Part shown: piece after piece, positions 23,262 through 32,230 of the stretch
How positions within the stretch are numbered: position 1 is the first letter of the stretch
Layout: the number at the start of each line of letters is the position of its first letter
Source: an uncultured Bacteroidales bacterium
GTDB lineage: Bacteria > Bacteroidota > Bacteroidia > Bacteroidales > Bacteroidaceae
Direction: 5' to 3'
DNA: 33,277 nucleotides
Assembly (NCBI GenBank): GCA_902760315.1
Contig: CACWFV010000026.1
Span: forward strand, 1 to 33,277
Position numbers and translations under genes: made by a program
Notes under the pieces: model-generated
The model's input: only the letters and a program-made list of their open reading frames with translations
Told to the model about the DNA's origin: nothing
The model's database searches: none

Positions 23262-26200
23262 ATGAGTAAGAGATTTGCCGAGCATAATGGCTTGAACTTG
23301 ACGCAGACGAATAACGACGTACTGCAGATGTGGAAGGAGAAGAACATCTTCTGGCGCTCCGTGACGGAACGTGAGGGTTGCCCACAGTTTGTATTCTTCG
23401 AGGGACCTCCCTCTGCCAACGGTCATCCCGGAATTCATCACGTTTTGGCGCGCAGTATCAAGGATACTTTCAACCGCTACAAAACCATGAAGGGTTTCCA
23501 GGTGAAGCGTAAGGCCGGTTGGGATACCCACGGACTGCCTGTTGAACTGGGTGTTGAGAAGGAACTGGGCATCACCAAGGCCGACATTGACAACAAAGAG
23601 AGTGACAAGTATATCTCTACTGAAGATTACAACAAGAAGTGTCGTGAGAATGTGATGATGTACACCCAAGAGTGGCGTGAACTGACAGAGAAAATGGGCT
23701 ATTTCGTAGACCTCGATAATCCTTACATCACTTACGACAATAAATATATTGAGACACTGTGGTGGCTGCTGAAGCAGTTCTATCAAAAAGGCCTGCTCTA
23801 TAAGGGTTACACCATTCAGCCCTATTCACCGGCCGCCGGTACCGGACTGTCAAGCCATGAGCTGAACCAGCCCGGTTGCTATCGCGACGTGAAGGACACC
23901 ACCTGCACAGCTCAGTTTAGGATGAAGAACCCGAAGCCGGAGATGGCTGAGTGGGGTACTCCGTACTTCCTGGCATGGACCACCACACCATGGACTCTGG
24001 CTGCCAACTCTGCCCTTTGCGTAGGTCCGAAGATTGACTATGTGGCCGTCCAGACCTATAATCCCTATACGGCAGAACCCATCACTGTCGTTTTGGCTGA
24101 GGCTCGTCTGAATGCCTATCTGCCTGCTGAGGGAGCCATTACCGATGGTGGTGAGCTGCCCAAATACGAGAAGGGTGCCAAACTGATACCATATCGTATT
24201 GTGGCTCGATATAAGGGCACCGACCTGGTAGGCATGGAGTATGAACAACTGATGCCGGCCATCAAACCTATGGGTGATGCCTTTAAAGTGATTCCCGGTG
24301 ACTATGTGACGACAGACGATGGTGCCGGTATTGTCCATATTGCTCCCAACTTTGGTGCTGACGATGCTTTTGTAGCCAAGAAAGCCGGTATCTGTCCCAT
24401 TGTACTGATAGACAAGAAAGGCGCTGAACGTCCTGTCGTTGACTTGCAGGGCAAATATTATGTCATTGACGACCTTGATGCAGACTTCGTCAAGAACTAC
24501 GTCAATGTTGATGAATGGAACAAGTTTGCAGGCCGTTATGTGAAGAATGCCTACGACGAGACCCTGACCGATAAGGACGAGACACTGGATATCAGCATCT
24601 GTATGGACTTGAAGGCCCAGAATAAAGTGTTCAAGATTGAAAAGCATGTCCACAACTATCCTCACTGTTGGCGTACTGACAAACCGGTACTCTACTACCC
24701 GTTGGATTCGTGGTTTATTAAGTCGTCTGCTTGTAAGGAGCGTATGTCCGAACTGAATAAAACCATTAACTGGCAGCCGGAGTCGACGGGTACCGGACGC
24801 TTCGGCAATTGGCTTGACAACCTGAACGACTGGAACCTCAGCCGTAGCCGTTTCTGGGGAACACCGTTACCCATTTGGCGTTCAGAGGACGGTGAGGAAA
24901 TCTGCATCGGTTCAGTAGAGGAACTGTATAATGAGATAGAAAAGGCTGTCAAGGCAGGTGTGATGAAGAGTAATCTGCTGAAAGACCAAGGTTTCGTGCC
25001 TGGCGATATGTCTAAGGAGAATTACGACAAGATAGACCTGCACCGTCCCTACGTAGACTACATCGTTTTGGTCAGCGAGAGTGGCAAACCCATGAAGCGC
25101 GAGAGCGACCTAATTGACGTCTGGTTTGACTCAGGGAGCATGCCATATGCCCAGATACACTATCCGTTTGAAAACCGCGAACTCATCGACAAACATATCG
25201 CTTTCCCCTGTGACTTCATTAATGAGGGCGTTGACCAGACACGTGGATGGTTCTTTACGCTGCATGCAATAGCTACAATGATATTTGACTCTGTAGCCTT
25301 TAAGAATGTGATTTCCAGTGGTTTGGTGCTTGACGCTAAAGGAAATAAGATGTCTAAGCACGTGGGCAATGTGGTAAATCCGTTCGACATGATAGACAAG
25401 TATGGTTCTGATGCTGTACGCCTCTATATGATGACCAACTCAGAGCCGTGGGACAACCTGAAGTTTGACCCGGAGGGCGTGGATGAGATTCGCCGTAAGT
25501 TCTTTGGTACATTATACAACACTTATAGCTTCTTTGCACTCTATGCCAATGTTGACGGTTTTGAGCCTTCAACCATGTCTACAACAGGAACGTTGGCTGA
25601 TAAGCCTGAAATAGACCGATGGATTCTCTCTTCGCTGAACACATTGGTGCAAAAAGTAACTGCCGAACTTGACGGCTATGACCCCACAAGGGCTGGTCGA
25701 CTCATCGATGCCTTTGTCAACGATGACCTCTCTAACTGGTACGTACGTTTGAATCGTAAACGTTTTTGGGGTAAGGAGATGAGTGATGACAAGCGTTCAG
25801 CTTATGAAACACTTTATACTTGTCTGCTGACGGTAGCTAAATTGCTGGCTCCGTTTGCTCCGTTCTATGCCGACCAGCTGTATAAGGATTTGGGTGGTGC
25901 CAAGGATAGTGTACATTTGGACAGTTTCCCTGTAGCCGACGAATCGTTTATAGATAAAGATCTGGAGGCTCGCATGGAAATGGCTCAGAAGATTACCTCT
26001 ATGGTATTGGCGCTGCGTCGTAAAGTGAACATTAAGGTTCGGCAGCCGTTGCAGGCCATTATGATTCCTGCTACAGATGAACAACGCAAGCATATCGAGG
26101 CCGTTAAGGACTTGATTATGAACGAGGTGAACGTGAAGGAACTGCGTTTCGTAGAAGGTGCAGGTATCCTCGTGAAGAAGGTAAAGTGTAACTTCCGTGT

Positions 26201-26687
26201 CATGGGTAAGAAGTTTGGAAAACAGATGAAGGCCGTGGCTGCAGCTGTTGATGCTCTTACCCAGGAACAGATAGCCGAACTGGAGTCCAATGGTTCCATT
26301 GCTCTCGGTGTTGATGGCAACATGGTGACTATTGAGGTTTCTGATGTTGAAATCATCAGCGAGGATATACCTGGCTGGCTGGTATCCAACGAAGGTACAC
26401 TGACCGTCGCACTGGAAGTCGAGCTGAACGACGAACTGCGCCAGGAAGGTATGGCTCGTGAAATCATTAATCGCATTCAGAATATCCGCAAGGAGAGTGG
26501 GCTGGAGATTACAGACCGCATCACCATAACATTGGCTCCGCAAGCAGAAATTGAAGCTTCTGTCAATGCCTTTGGCGAGTATATCAAAACCCAGGTGTTG
26601 GCAGACAACATTGTGATAGCTGCTAATGACGGAACTGAGGTAGACTTTGACGATTTTAAACTGAATATTCTAATATCTAAACTCTAA
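23262..26687 (+). CDS. ileS: Isoleucyl-tRNA synthetase, class-2 (eukaryote-like) type with a GIHH signature
   Basis: The 1141-residue synthetase attaches isoleucine to tRNA-Ile. The nucleotide-binding site has the first signature as GIHH (residues 57-60, in PSANGHPGIHHV) where HIGH (HxGH) is usual, and KMSKH at 696-700. WDTHGLPVE, the CP1 editing segments TTPWTLAANSAL and GAGIVHIAPNFGADD, and DVWFDSGSMPYA are all present, so post-transfer editing looks intact. An anticodon-binding domain and a long C-terminal region (about 900-1141) without a zinc-binding Cys cluster follow, typical of the IleRS2 type. That type is less sensitive to mupirocin than IleRS1, and the first/third position swap in the HIGH motif is linked to much stronger resistance. 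It is first in a long operon; the DksA-like gene starts 5 bp after its stop. Confidence 0.96.
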   Translation: MSKRFAEHNGLNLTQTNNDVLQMWKEKNIFWRSVTEREGCPQFVFFEGPPSANGHPGIHHVLARSIKDTFNRYKTMKGFQVKRKAGWDTHGLPVELGVEKELGITKADIDNKESDKYISTEDYNKKCRENVMMYTQEWRELTEKMGYFVDLDNPYITYDNKYIETLWWLLKQFYQKGLLYKGYTIQPYSPAAGTGLSSHELNQPGCYRDVKDTTCTAQFRMKNPKPEMAEWGTPYFLAWTTTPWTLAANSALCVGPKIDYVAVQTYNPYTAEPITVVLAEARLNAYLPAEGAITDGGELPKYEKGAKLIPYRIVARYKGTDLVGMEYEQLMPAIKPMGDAFKVIPGDYVTTDDGAGIVHIAPNFGADDAFVAKKAGICPIVLIDKKGAERPVVDLQGKYYVIDDLDADFVKNYVNVDEWNKFAGRYVKNAYDETLTDKDETLDISICMDLKAQNKVFKIEKHVHNYPHCWRTDKPVLYYPLDSWFIKSSACKERMSELNKTINWQPESTGTGRFGNWLDNLNDWNLSRSRFWGTPLPIWRSEDGEEICIGSVEELYNEIEKAVKAGVMKSNLLKDQGFVPGDMSKENYDKIDLHRPYVDYIVLVSESGKPMKRESDLIDVWFDSGSMPYAQIHYPFENRELIDKHIAFPCDFINEGVDQTRGWFFTLHAIATMIFDSVAFKNVISSGLVLDAKGNKMSKHVGNVVNPFDMIDKYGSDAVRLYMMTNSEPWDNLKFDPEGVDEIRRKFFGTLYNTYSFFALYANVDGFEPSTMSTTGTLADKPEIDRWILSSLNTLVQKVTAELDGYDPTRAGRLIDAFVNDDLSNWYVRLNRKRFWGKEMSDDKRSAYETLYTCLLTVAKLLAPFAPFYADQLYKDLGGAKDSVHLDSFPVADESFIDKDLEARMEMAQKITSMVLALRRKVNIKVRQPLQAIMIPATDEQRKHIEAVKDLIMNEVNVKELRFVEGAGILVKKVKCNFRVMGKKFGKQMKAVAAAVDALTQEQIAELESNGSIALGVDGNMVTIEVSDVEIISEDIPGWLVSNEGTLTVALEVELNDELRQEGMAREIINRIQNIRKESGLEITDRITITLAPQAEIEASVNAFGEYIKTQVLADNIVIAANDGTEVDFDDFKLNILISKL

Positions 26688-26692
26688 AGATT

Positions 26693-27073
26693 ATGGCTGA
26701 CAAAACACGTTACTCGGACGAGGAACTGGAAGAGTTCCGCGAGATTATCAATGAAAAACTGACGCTGGCCAAGCGCGACTATGACCAGATGATGCGTGTC
26801 CTGATGAATCAGGATTCGAACGATGTGGACGACACCTCGCCCACCTATAAAGCATTGGAAGAGGGCAGTGCCACACAGTCAAAAGAAGAGCTCATCTCAC
26901 TGGCTGCCCGCCAGCAGAAGTTCATACAGGGCTTGAAGGCTGCGCTGACCCGTATTGAGAATAAGACCTACGGCATTGACCGCATTACGGGTAAGCTTAT
27001 TCCTAAAGAGCGTCTGCGTGCCGTACCCCATGCCACACTCAGCGTTGAGTCGAAAATGGCCGGTAAGAAGTAA
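26693..27073 (+). CDS. DksA/TraR family protein lacking all zinc-finger cysteines
   Basis: The 126-residue protein has a coiled-coil N-terminal half (about residues 5-90, with an acidic tip segment NDVDDTS at 43-49) and the DksA/TraR C4 domain core YGIDRITGKLIPKERLRAVPHATL at 93-116. The positions normally holding zinc ligands are Asp95 and, near the end, Ser117 and Ser120 (TLSVES). The protein contains no cysteine at all. DksA-type proteins enter the RNA polymerase secondary channel and, with ppGpp, tune rRNA and stress promoters; cysteine-reduced forms still function in some bacteria. It is coupled between ileS (5-bp gap) and lspA (3-bp gap), so it is probably made along with growth-related genes. 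Confidence 0.88.
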   Translation: MADKTRYSDEELEEFREIINEKLTLAKRDYDQMMRVLMNQDSNDVDDTSPTYKALEEGSATQSKEELISLAARQQKFIQGLKAALTRIENKTYGIDRITGKLIPKERLRAVPHATLSVESKMAGKK

Positions 27074-27076
27074 CAA

Positions 27077-27724
27077 ATGGACAGACTGCAGATAGCAAGG
27101 CGCTACGCGGTAGCTTTACTCATCGTGGTGGGTGTCCTCTTGGTAGATCAGCTCATCAAGATATGGGTAAAAACCAGTATGACGCTTCACGAACAGATTG
27201 AGGTGTTGTCGTGGTTCAAAATCGTGTTTATTGAGAACAACGGCATGGCTTACGGCATGGAAATAGGTTCAAAGTTGGTACTGAGCCTGTTTCGTGTGGT
27301 GGCCATCAGTGTGTTAGGCTATTATCTGGCCGGTCTGGTCAGACGGCCGTCACGTTGGGGCTATCTGGTATGTTTGTCAATGATATTTGCCGGGGCTGTT
27401 GGCAATCTGATAGATTCTATGTTCTACGGATTGATATTCAATGCTTCGTCAGAGTTTTATACCTCTTATTTTGTACCCTTCGGAAGTGGTTATGCACCCT
27501 TCTTGATGGGCAAGGTGGTGGATATGTTTTACTTTCCGCTCATAGTGACGACATGGCCTGACTGGGTACCCGTAGTTGGTGGAAATCCCTATGTGTTTTT
27601 CAGTCCGGTATTCAACTTTGCCGATGCTTCCATTTCTGTGGGTGTGGTAGTACTGCTGTTATTTTATCGGAAAGAAATCAGCGAACTCTCGTTACGGAAA
27701 AACGCTAAGAGCCATGAAGCATAG
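27077..27724 (+). CDS. lspA: Lipoprotein signal peptidase LspA (signal peptidase II)
   Basis: The 215-residue inner-membrane aspartyl protease cuts prolipoproteins just before the lipidated cysteine and is the target of globomycin. Asp24 (VDQLIKIW), the first catalytic motif AGAVGNLIDS with Asp113, KVVDMFYFP at 146-154, and the second catalytic motif FNFADASISVG with Asp183 are present, so the active site is complete. It is longer than the roughly 165-residue E. coli enzyme because of an insertion between the motifs (about residues 118-145 and 155-175), common in Bacteroidetes. It overlaps the following lipoprotein gene by 11 bp. Confidence 0.95.
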   Translation: MDRLQIARRYAVALLIVVGVLLVDQLIKIWVKTSMTLHEQIEVLSWFKIVFIENNGMAYGMEIGSKLVLSLFRVVAISVLGYYLAGLVRRPSRWGYLVCLSMIFAGAVGNLIDSMFYGLIFNASSEFYTSYFVPFGSGYAPFLMGKVVDMFYFPLIVTTWPDWVPVVGGNPYVFFSPVFNFADASISVGVVVLLLFYRKEISELSLRKNAKSHEA

Positions 27725-28643
27725 TTTGGTATTATTCATATCCGTAATCTTGATGATGGTAGGCTGTAAACCTCAGGTGCCGTCAGAGTATATCCAGCCT
27801 GACGAGCTGGAGGATATTCTCTATGAGTATCACCTGGCGGAATCAATGGCTCGTAATGAGAGTGGACTGGAATCCGACTACAACCGGACTAAGTATTTTT
27901 TGGCAGTATTAGAGAAACACCATGTGTCTGAGGCGGTCTTTGACTCTTCACTGGTCTACTACTATTCTCATGCAGAACGTCTGAAGACCATCTATCTACA
28001 TGTACAAGACAGACTGGTAAACGATGCCAAGGGACTGGGAGCTTCCGTTGGTGATATCAATCGTTACTCGCAATATAGCGCAACAGGTGACACCGCCAAC
28101 ATCTGGCGTGAGGAAACAGCAGTCATGCTGATTCCCCGGCCTACGAAAAACCGCTTCGACTTTGTCGTGAAGGCAGATTCTTCCTTTTTGCTGGGTGACT
28201 CTTTTATGTTCCAATTTATGAGTGAGCATATATGGCAAAGCGGTTCAAAGGATGCGGTAGTGTGTATAAAAACCACATACGAACAGGACAGCATCCTGCA
28301 AACTGCCAACCATGTCTCCGTTTCCGGTATTACCCAGTTGCGTATTCCTTATAATAGGACGCAGAGGATAAAAGAATTGCGTGGGTTTATCTACCTACCA
28401 CAAGTGGATGATGAGCAGGAGATGCGCAGGCTGATGTTTATTAGCCAGATACAGTTAATCAGATTCCATAACAGGGATATTCAAGAACAATATGAAAATG
28501 ATTCCATCGCCGCTGTCAAGACGGATAGCTTGCAACGAGGTGATGACACCGGAAGGACAGAGCCTGACACTGTGCGTCATCACGTTGGAGCAGGGCTACG
28601 TAGTAAGAATGCACCCTTTAGACGGGGAGGAGCCACAAACTGA
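27714..28643 (+). CDS. DUF4296 lipoprotein
   Basis: The 309-residue protein begins with a lipoprotein signal (MKHSLVLFISVILMMVGC), the lipobox being VGC with Cys18. Its maturation would need the LspA encoded just upstream. The DUF4296 region spans about residues 25-110 and includes PDELEDILYEYHLAESMA and YNRTKYFLAVLEKHHVSEAVFDSSLVYYY, the familiar helical opening of this Bacteroidetes family. The middle is beta-rich, and the last 60 residues are charged and low in complexity. No function is known. The last 152 bp are also read in another frame by the gene at 28492. Confidence 0.88.
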   Translation: MKHSLVLFISVILMMVGCKPQVPSEYIQPDELEDILYEYHLAESMARNESGLESDYNRTKYFLAVLEKHHVSEAVFDSSLVYYYSHAERLKTIYLHVQDRLVNDAKGLGASVGDINRYSQYSATGDTANIWREETAVMLIPRPTKNRFDFVVKADSSFLLGDSFMFQFMSEHIWQSGSKDAVVCIKTTYEQDSILQTANHVSVSGITQLRIPYNRTQRIKELRGFIYLPQVDDEQEMRRLMFISQIQLIRFHNRDIQEQYENDSIAAVKTDSLQRGDDTGRTEPDTVRHHVGAGLRSKNAPFRRGGATN

Positions 28644-28722
28644 GTGGTTGCAGGGAAGGATCGTCTTGAAACGGCAAAATAGTGGTCTGAGAGCGTATTA
28701 TAATGGAAAACTACTAACTTAA
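28492..28722 (+). CDS. Small conserved-looking protein overlapping the DUF4296 gene
   Basis: The 76-residue frame has ordinary protein character: RRIACNEV, then LEQGYVVRMHPLDGEEPQTEWLQGRIVL, ending YYNGKLLT. The pattern of a polar beta-strand followed by PL-x-E-x-P-x-TEWL-G resembles small Bacteroidales proteins that follow DUF4296 genes, so I think it is real. I chose ATG 28492 because it keeps the RRIAC strand; an ATG at 28543 would give 59 residues. It sits in the +1 frame relative to the upstream gene and ends 13 bp before the transporter ATG. The function is unknown. Confidence 0.6.
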   Translation: MKMIPSPLSRRIACNEVMTPEGQSLTLCVITLEQGYVVRMHPLDGEEPQTEWLQGRIVLKRQNSGLRAYYNGKLLT

Positions 28723-28735
28723 AATTAAAAAAACT

Positions 28736-30064
28736 ATGAATACAAAAGTACGTTTGGCTATCATGAACTTCCTGGAGTTCGCTGTTTGGGGTGCATACCT
28801 CACTTGTATGGGAAACTATCTTGGTATAGCAGGTCTGGGTGACAAGATTTCCTGGTTCTATGCCATCCAGGGAATTGTCAGCATTTTCATGCCGACGTTG
28901 ATGGGTATTGTAGCTGACAAATATATCCAGCCACAACGACTGTTGGGCTTGTGTCATCTGGTGGCCGGCGTGTTTATGATTGGTTGTTGGTGGATGGGCG
29001 AACAGGCTGGCTTCGGTCAGGAGTTGGCTGATAAGTCGCTCTTCATCCTGCTCTACACGTTAAGCGTTGCTTTTTATATGCCTACGATAGCCCTGACCAA
29101 TACTGCAGCCTTTGCCATTCTGAAGAAAGATGGCTTGGACACGGTCAAGGATTTTCCACCTATCCGTGTGTTGGGCACCGTTGGTTTCATTGCTACTATG
29201 TGGTTTGTTAACTGTGCTTTTATTGATGACAGTGGTTTTGGCTTTACCCTCGCTGAGAATGCTCATAAGTTCCAGTATACTTATATGCAGTTCTTTGTGT
29301 CAGGCGTTCTGAGTATCGTACTTTTTGCCTATTGCTATTCGTTACCGGAGTGCAAGTTAGAGAAGAAAGAGGGCAAAGTGTCTTTGGCTGAAAGCCTCGG
29401 ACTGAATGCTTTCAAACTTTTCAAACGTCGACAGATGGCCTTGTTCTTCATCTTTTCAGCTCTGTTGGGCATGTGTCTGCAGGTGACAAATGGCTTTGCC
29501 GGTCCTTTCCTCACCAGTTTTAAGGGAATCCCTGAATATGCTGACTCCTTTGCGGCCAACAATGCCACGATGCTAACCTCTATCTCTCAGATTAGTGAGG
29601 CCTGCTGCATCTTGATGATTCCTTTCTTCTTGAAACGGTTCGGTATTAAGGTTGTAATGCTGATGTCACTCTTTGCTTGGGTCTTCCGTTTTGGCCTCTT
29701 TGGGGTGGGCAATCCCGCTATGCCAGGCGTTATCTTCTTCATCTTGTCGTGTGTTGTTTATGGTGTTGCCTTTGATTTCTTCAATGTATCAGGCGGCATA
29801 TTTGTTGACCAGGAGTGCGAACCGTCTATCAAGGCTTCGGCACAGGGTTTGTTCATGATGATGACAAATGGTCTGGGGGCTACCATCGGCACGTTGGCTG
29901 CCGGTGAGATAGTGAATGCCTATTGCACTTGGATCGACGGATTTCTGGTGGGTGACTGGAAGACGTGTTGGTTTATCTTTGCCGGCTTTGCAATGGTGGT
30001 TGGCGTCGCCTTCGCACTTGTCTTTAAACCTGAAAAGAAGCCCATTACAGATATAAAGCACTAA
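28736..30064 (+). CDS. MFS transporter, nucleoside:H+ symporter (NupG-like) family
   Basis: The 442-residue protein has about 12 hydrophobic spans and the opening MNFLEFAVWGAYLTCMGNYL, followed by AIQGIVSIFMPTLMGIVADKYI, typical of the nucleoside permease NupG/XapB branch of the major facilitator superfamily. IRVLGTVGFIATMW and ASAQGLFMMMTNGLGATIGTLAAG are further family hallmarks in the two halves. It probably imports nucleosides with protons across the inner membrane; the exact substrate cannot be read from sequence. It lies 13 bp after the small 76-aa gene, so it is likely in the ileS transcript. No truncation is seen. Confidence 0.9.
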   Translation: MNTKVRLAIMNFLEFAVWGAYLTCMGNYLGIAGLGDKISWFYAIQGIVSIFMPTLMGIVADKYIQPQRLLGLCHLVAGVFMIGCWWMGEQAGFGQELADKSLFILLYTLSVAFYMPTIALTNTAAFAILKKDGLDTVKDFPPIRVLGTVGFIATMWFVNCAFIDDSGFGFTLAENAHKFQYTYMQFFVSGVLSIVLFAYCYSLPECKLEKKEGKVSLAESLGLNAFKLFKRRQMALFFIFSALLGMCLQVTNGFAGPFLTSFKGIPEYADSFAANNATMLTSISQISEACCILMIPFFLKRFGIKVVMLMSLFAWVFRFGLFGVGNPAMPGVIFFILSCVVYGVAFDFFNVSGGIFVDQECEPSIKASAQGLFMMMTNGLGATIGTLAAGEIVNAYCTWIDGFLVGDWKTCWFIFAGFAMVVGVAFALVFKPEKKPITDIKH

Positions 30065-30105
30065 CATTACCTTTCGGAATGGCTACCCATTTCGATCCAT
30101 AAGCA

Positions 30106-30825
30106 ATGAAAGAAATAAGATTCTTCTACGTACCTGATGCCGTTAATCAGAGTGAACTACCTGCTGACGAGGCTGCTCATGCGTTGCGCGTTTTGCGTCT
30201 GCATGAGGGCGACGAGATGATGCTGATGGATGGCGTGGGCTGTTACTATCGTGCCGAGGTGACCCTTGCTCATGGGCACCATTGTCAGTATGCCATTCGC
30301 GAGACGCTCCCCCAAGAGCGTCAGTGGTATGGGAACGTTCATCTGGCTATAGCGCCCACCAAGATGATGGACCGCATGGAGTGGATGATAGAGAAAGCCG
30401 TTGAAATTGGCGTTGATGAGATTTCCTTTCTCAACTGTCAGTTCTCTGAAAGGACTATCGTCAAGATGCCTCGTGCAGAGAAGATAGTTATTGCCGCTAC
30501 CAAACAGAGTCGTAAGCCTTGGCTGACAGAGCTCCACGAGATGGTGAATTTCGATACTTTTGTCCGCCAGCCTCGTAACTGCTGTAAATATATAGCTCAC
30601 TGCTACGAGGAGATTCCTCGCAGCTATCTGTTTGACGAGCTTCGACAGCCGTCAGATATGCGCGATGCCATGGTGCTTATCGGTCCTGAAGGCGACTTCT
30701 CCATTGATGAGGTACGTTTGGCCGTGGCTAATGGTTACAAATCTGTTCATCTTGGCAATAGCCGTCTCCGCACAGAAACTGCTGGGCTTGCCGCTGTTAT
30801 GATGATGCAACTGTCTAAAGAATAA
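30106..30825 (+). CDS. rsmE: 16S rRNA (uracil1498-N3)-methyltransferase RsmE
   Basis: The 239-residue protein is a SPOUT-class enzyme with an N-terminal PUA-like domain (DEAAHALRVLRLHEGDEMMLMDG, about residues 22-44) and a C-terminal knotted methyltransferase core. The core has LAIAPTKMMDRMEWMIEKAVEIG, VLIGPEGDFS near 189-198 and LGNSRLRTETAGLA near 216-229. It methylates N3 of U1498 at the decoding site of 16S rRNA in the assembled 30S subunit. Length and motifs are normal. It follows the transporter after a 41-bp gap and precedes the ligase gene by 28 bp. Confidence 0.95.
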   Translation: MKEIRFFYVPDAVNQSELPADEAAHALRVLRLHEGDEMMLMDGVGCYYRAEVTLAHGHHCQYAIRETLPQERQWYGNVHLAIAPTKMMDRMEWMIEKAVEIGVDEISFLNCQFSERTIVKMPRAEKIVIAATKQSRKPWLTELHEMVNFDTFVRQPRNCCKYIAHCYEEIPRSYLFDELRQPSDMRDAMVLIGPEGDFSIDEVRLAVANGYKSVHLGNSRLRTETAGLAAVMMMQLSKE

Positions 30826-30853
30826 TCATTGAATAATAAAAATTTTTAAGTAT

Positions 30854-32194
30854 ATGACCGACGAGAAAATCATGGCTACCATCAAACCCGATGGAGAATA
30901 TTGGCAGCCGGAAATTGAGACTATGCCACGCGAGCAACTTAGAGAGCTCCAAGTGAAGAAACTGAAGGCGAGTATCGAGGTCGCCCTGAAGTCGCCTTTC
31001 TACAAGAAACGCTTGGGTGATCTGGGCATTACGCCTGATGCTATCCAGTCTCCTGAGGATATCCGCAAAATTCCCTTCACCACCAAGCAAGATCTTCGCG
31101 AAAACTATCCTTTCGGTCTTGTTGGTGGCAACATGGACGATGCCATACGCATTCACTCTACTAGTGGTACAACAGGTCACCCAACAGTGGTGACCTACTC
31201 AGAACACGACATCTGCTCGTGGGCCAACATGATAGCACGCGATATGTATATGGTGGGCTGCCGCAAGAGCGACGTCTTCCAGAACTCCAGCGGTTACGGT
31301 ATGTTTACTGGTGGCTTGGGATTCCAGCATGGAGCAGAATGGCTGGGAGCTACCACCGTACCAGCTGCTGCCGGTAACTCCAAACGTCAGATTATGTTTA
31401 TCAAGGACTTCGGCACCACTTGCCTTCATGCCATTCCTTCCTATGCCATTCGTTTGGCTGAGGTGTTCCAGGAAGAAGGCATTGACCCCCGCTCTACCAA
31501 ACTGCGTACGTTGTTTATTGGCGCTGAGCCCCATACAGAAGAGCAGCGCCGCCGTATTGAGAGATTGTTGGGAGTCAAGGCATATAATTCATTTGGTATG
31601 ACAGAAATGAATGGACCCGGTGTTGCTTTCGAGTGTAAGGAACAGTGTGGCATGCATCTATGGGAAGACAACTATATCATAGAAATTGTTGATCCTGACA
31701 CGTTGGAGCCTGTTCCTGACGGTGAGATAGGTGAAATGGTCCTAACCACTCTCGATCGCACCATGATGCCTATTCTGCGTTATCGTACGCGTGACCTTAC
31801 GCGTATCATACCCGGTGAGTGTAAGTGTGGACGTACTCATCGTCGTATTGACCGCATCAAGGGACGTACTGACGATATGTTCATTATTAAGGGCGTTAAT
31901 GTATTCCCCATGCAGGTGGAGAAAATTCTGGTGCAGTATCCGGGATTGGGTAGCAACTACCTGATTACCCTTGATACGGAGAATGATAACGACATTATGA
32001 CTGTAGAGGTTGAACTTGATGGCTTGAATACGGATGTTTATCCTGAGTTACAGAAGATGACACGTGACATCCAACGTGCGTTGAAAGATGAAATTCTGCT
32101 AACGCCTCGCGTCAAACTCGTCAAGAAAGGTTCATTGCCCGTCAGCGAGGGCAAGGCTGTTCGTGTACATGATTTGCGACCGGGTAGGGGGTAA
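30854..32194 (+). CDS. paaK: Phenylacetate-CoA ligase-like acyl-adenylate enzyme
   Basis: The 446-residue member of the PaaK branch of the ANL superfamily activates an aryl acid with ATP and transfers it to CoA. The P-loop SGTTGHPTVV is at about residues 102-111, the aromatic-acid pocket and A5 motif YNSFGMTEMNGPG at about 244-256, and the hinge region YRTRDLTRIIPGECKCGRTHRRIDRIKGRTDDM at about 315-350, with a C-terminal domain ending KGSLPVSEGKAVRV. Gut Bacteroidales carry such ligases without the aerobic phenylacetate pathway, often beside indolepyruvate ferredoxin oxidoreductase genes. None lies here, so arylacetate recycling is possible but inferred. Confidence 0.9.
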   Translation: MTDEKIMATIKPDGEYWQPEIETMPREQLRELQVKKLKASIEVALKSPFYKKRLGDLGITPDAIQSPEDIRKIPFTTKQDLRENYPFGLVGGNMDDAIRIHSTSGTTGHPTVVTYSEHDICSWANMIARDMYMVGCRKSDVFQNSSGYGMFTGGLGFQHGAEWLGATTVPAAAGNSKRQIMFIKDFGTTCLHAIPSYAIRLAEVFQEEGIDPRSTKLRTLFIGAEPHTEEQRRRIERLLGVKAYNSFGMTEMNGPGVAFECKEQCGMHLWEDNYIIEIVDPDTLEPVPDGEIGEMVLTTLDRTMMPILRYRTRDLTRIIPGECKCGRTHRRIDRIKGRTDDMFIIKGVNVFPMQVEKILVQYPGLGSNYLITLDTENDNDIMTVEVELDGLNTDVYPELQKMTRDIQRALKDEILLTPRVKLVKKGSLPVSEGKAVRVHDLRPGRG

Positions 32195-32230
32195 GCAACG
32201 CTTTTTTGGGCTTCTATAATCTATAATGTC

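Noticed and set aside
30065-30105. Short hairpin between the transporter and rsmE (GGAATGG / CCATTTC)
   Set aside because: It is imperfect and has no T-tract; it is probably chance.
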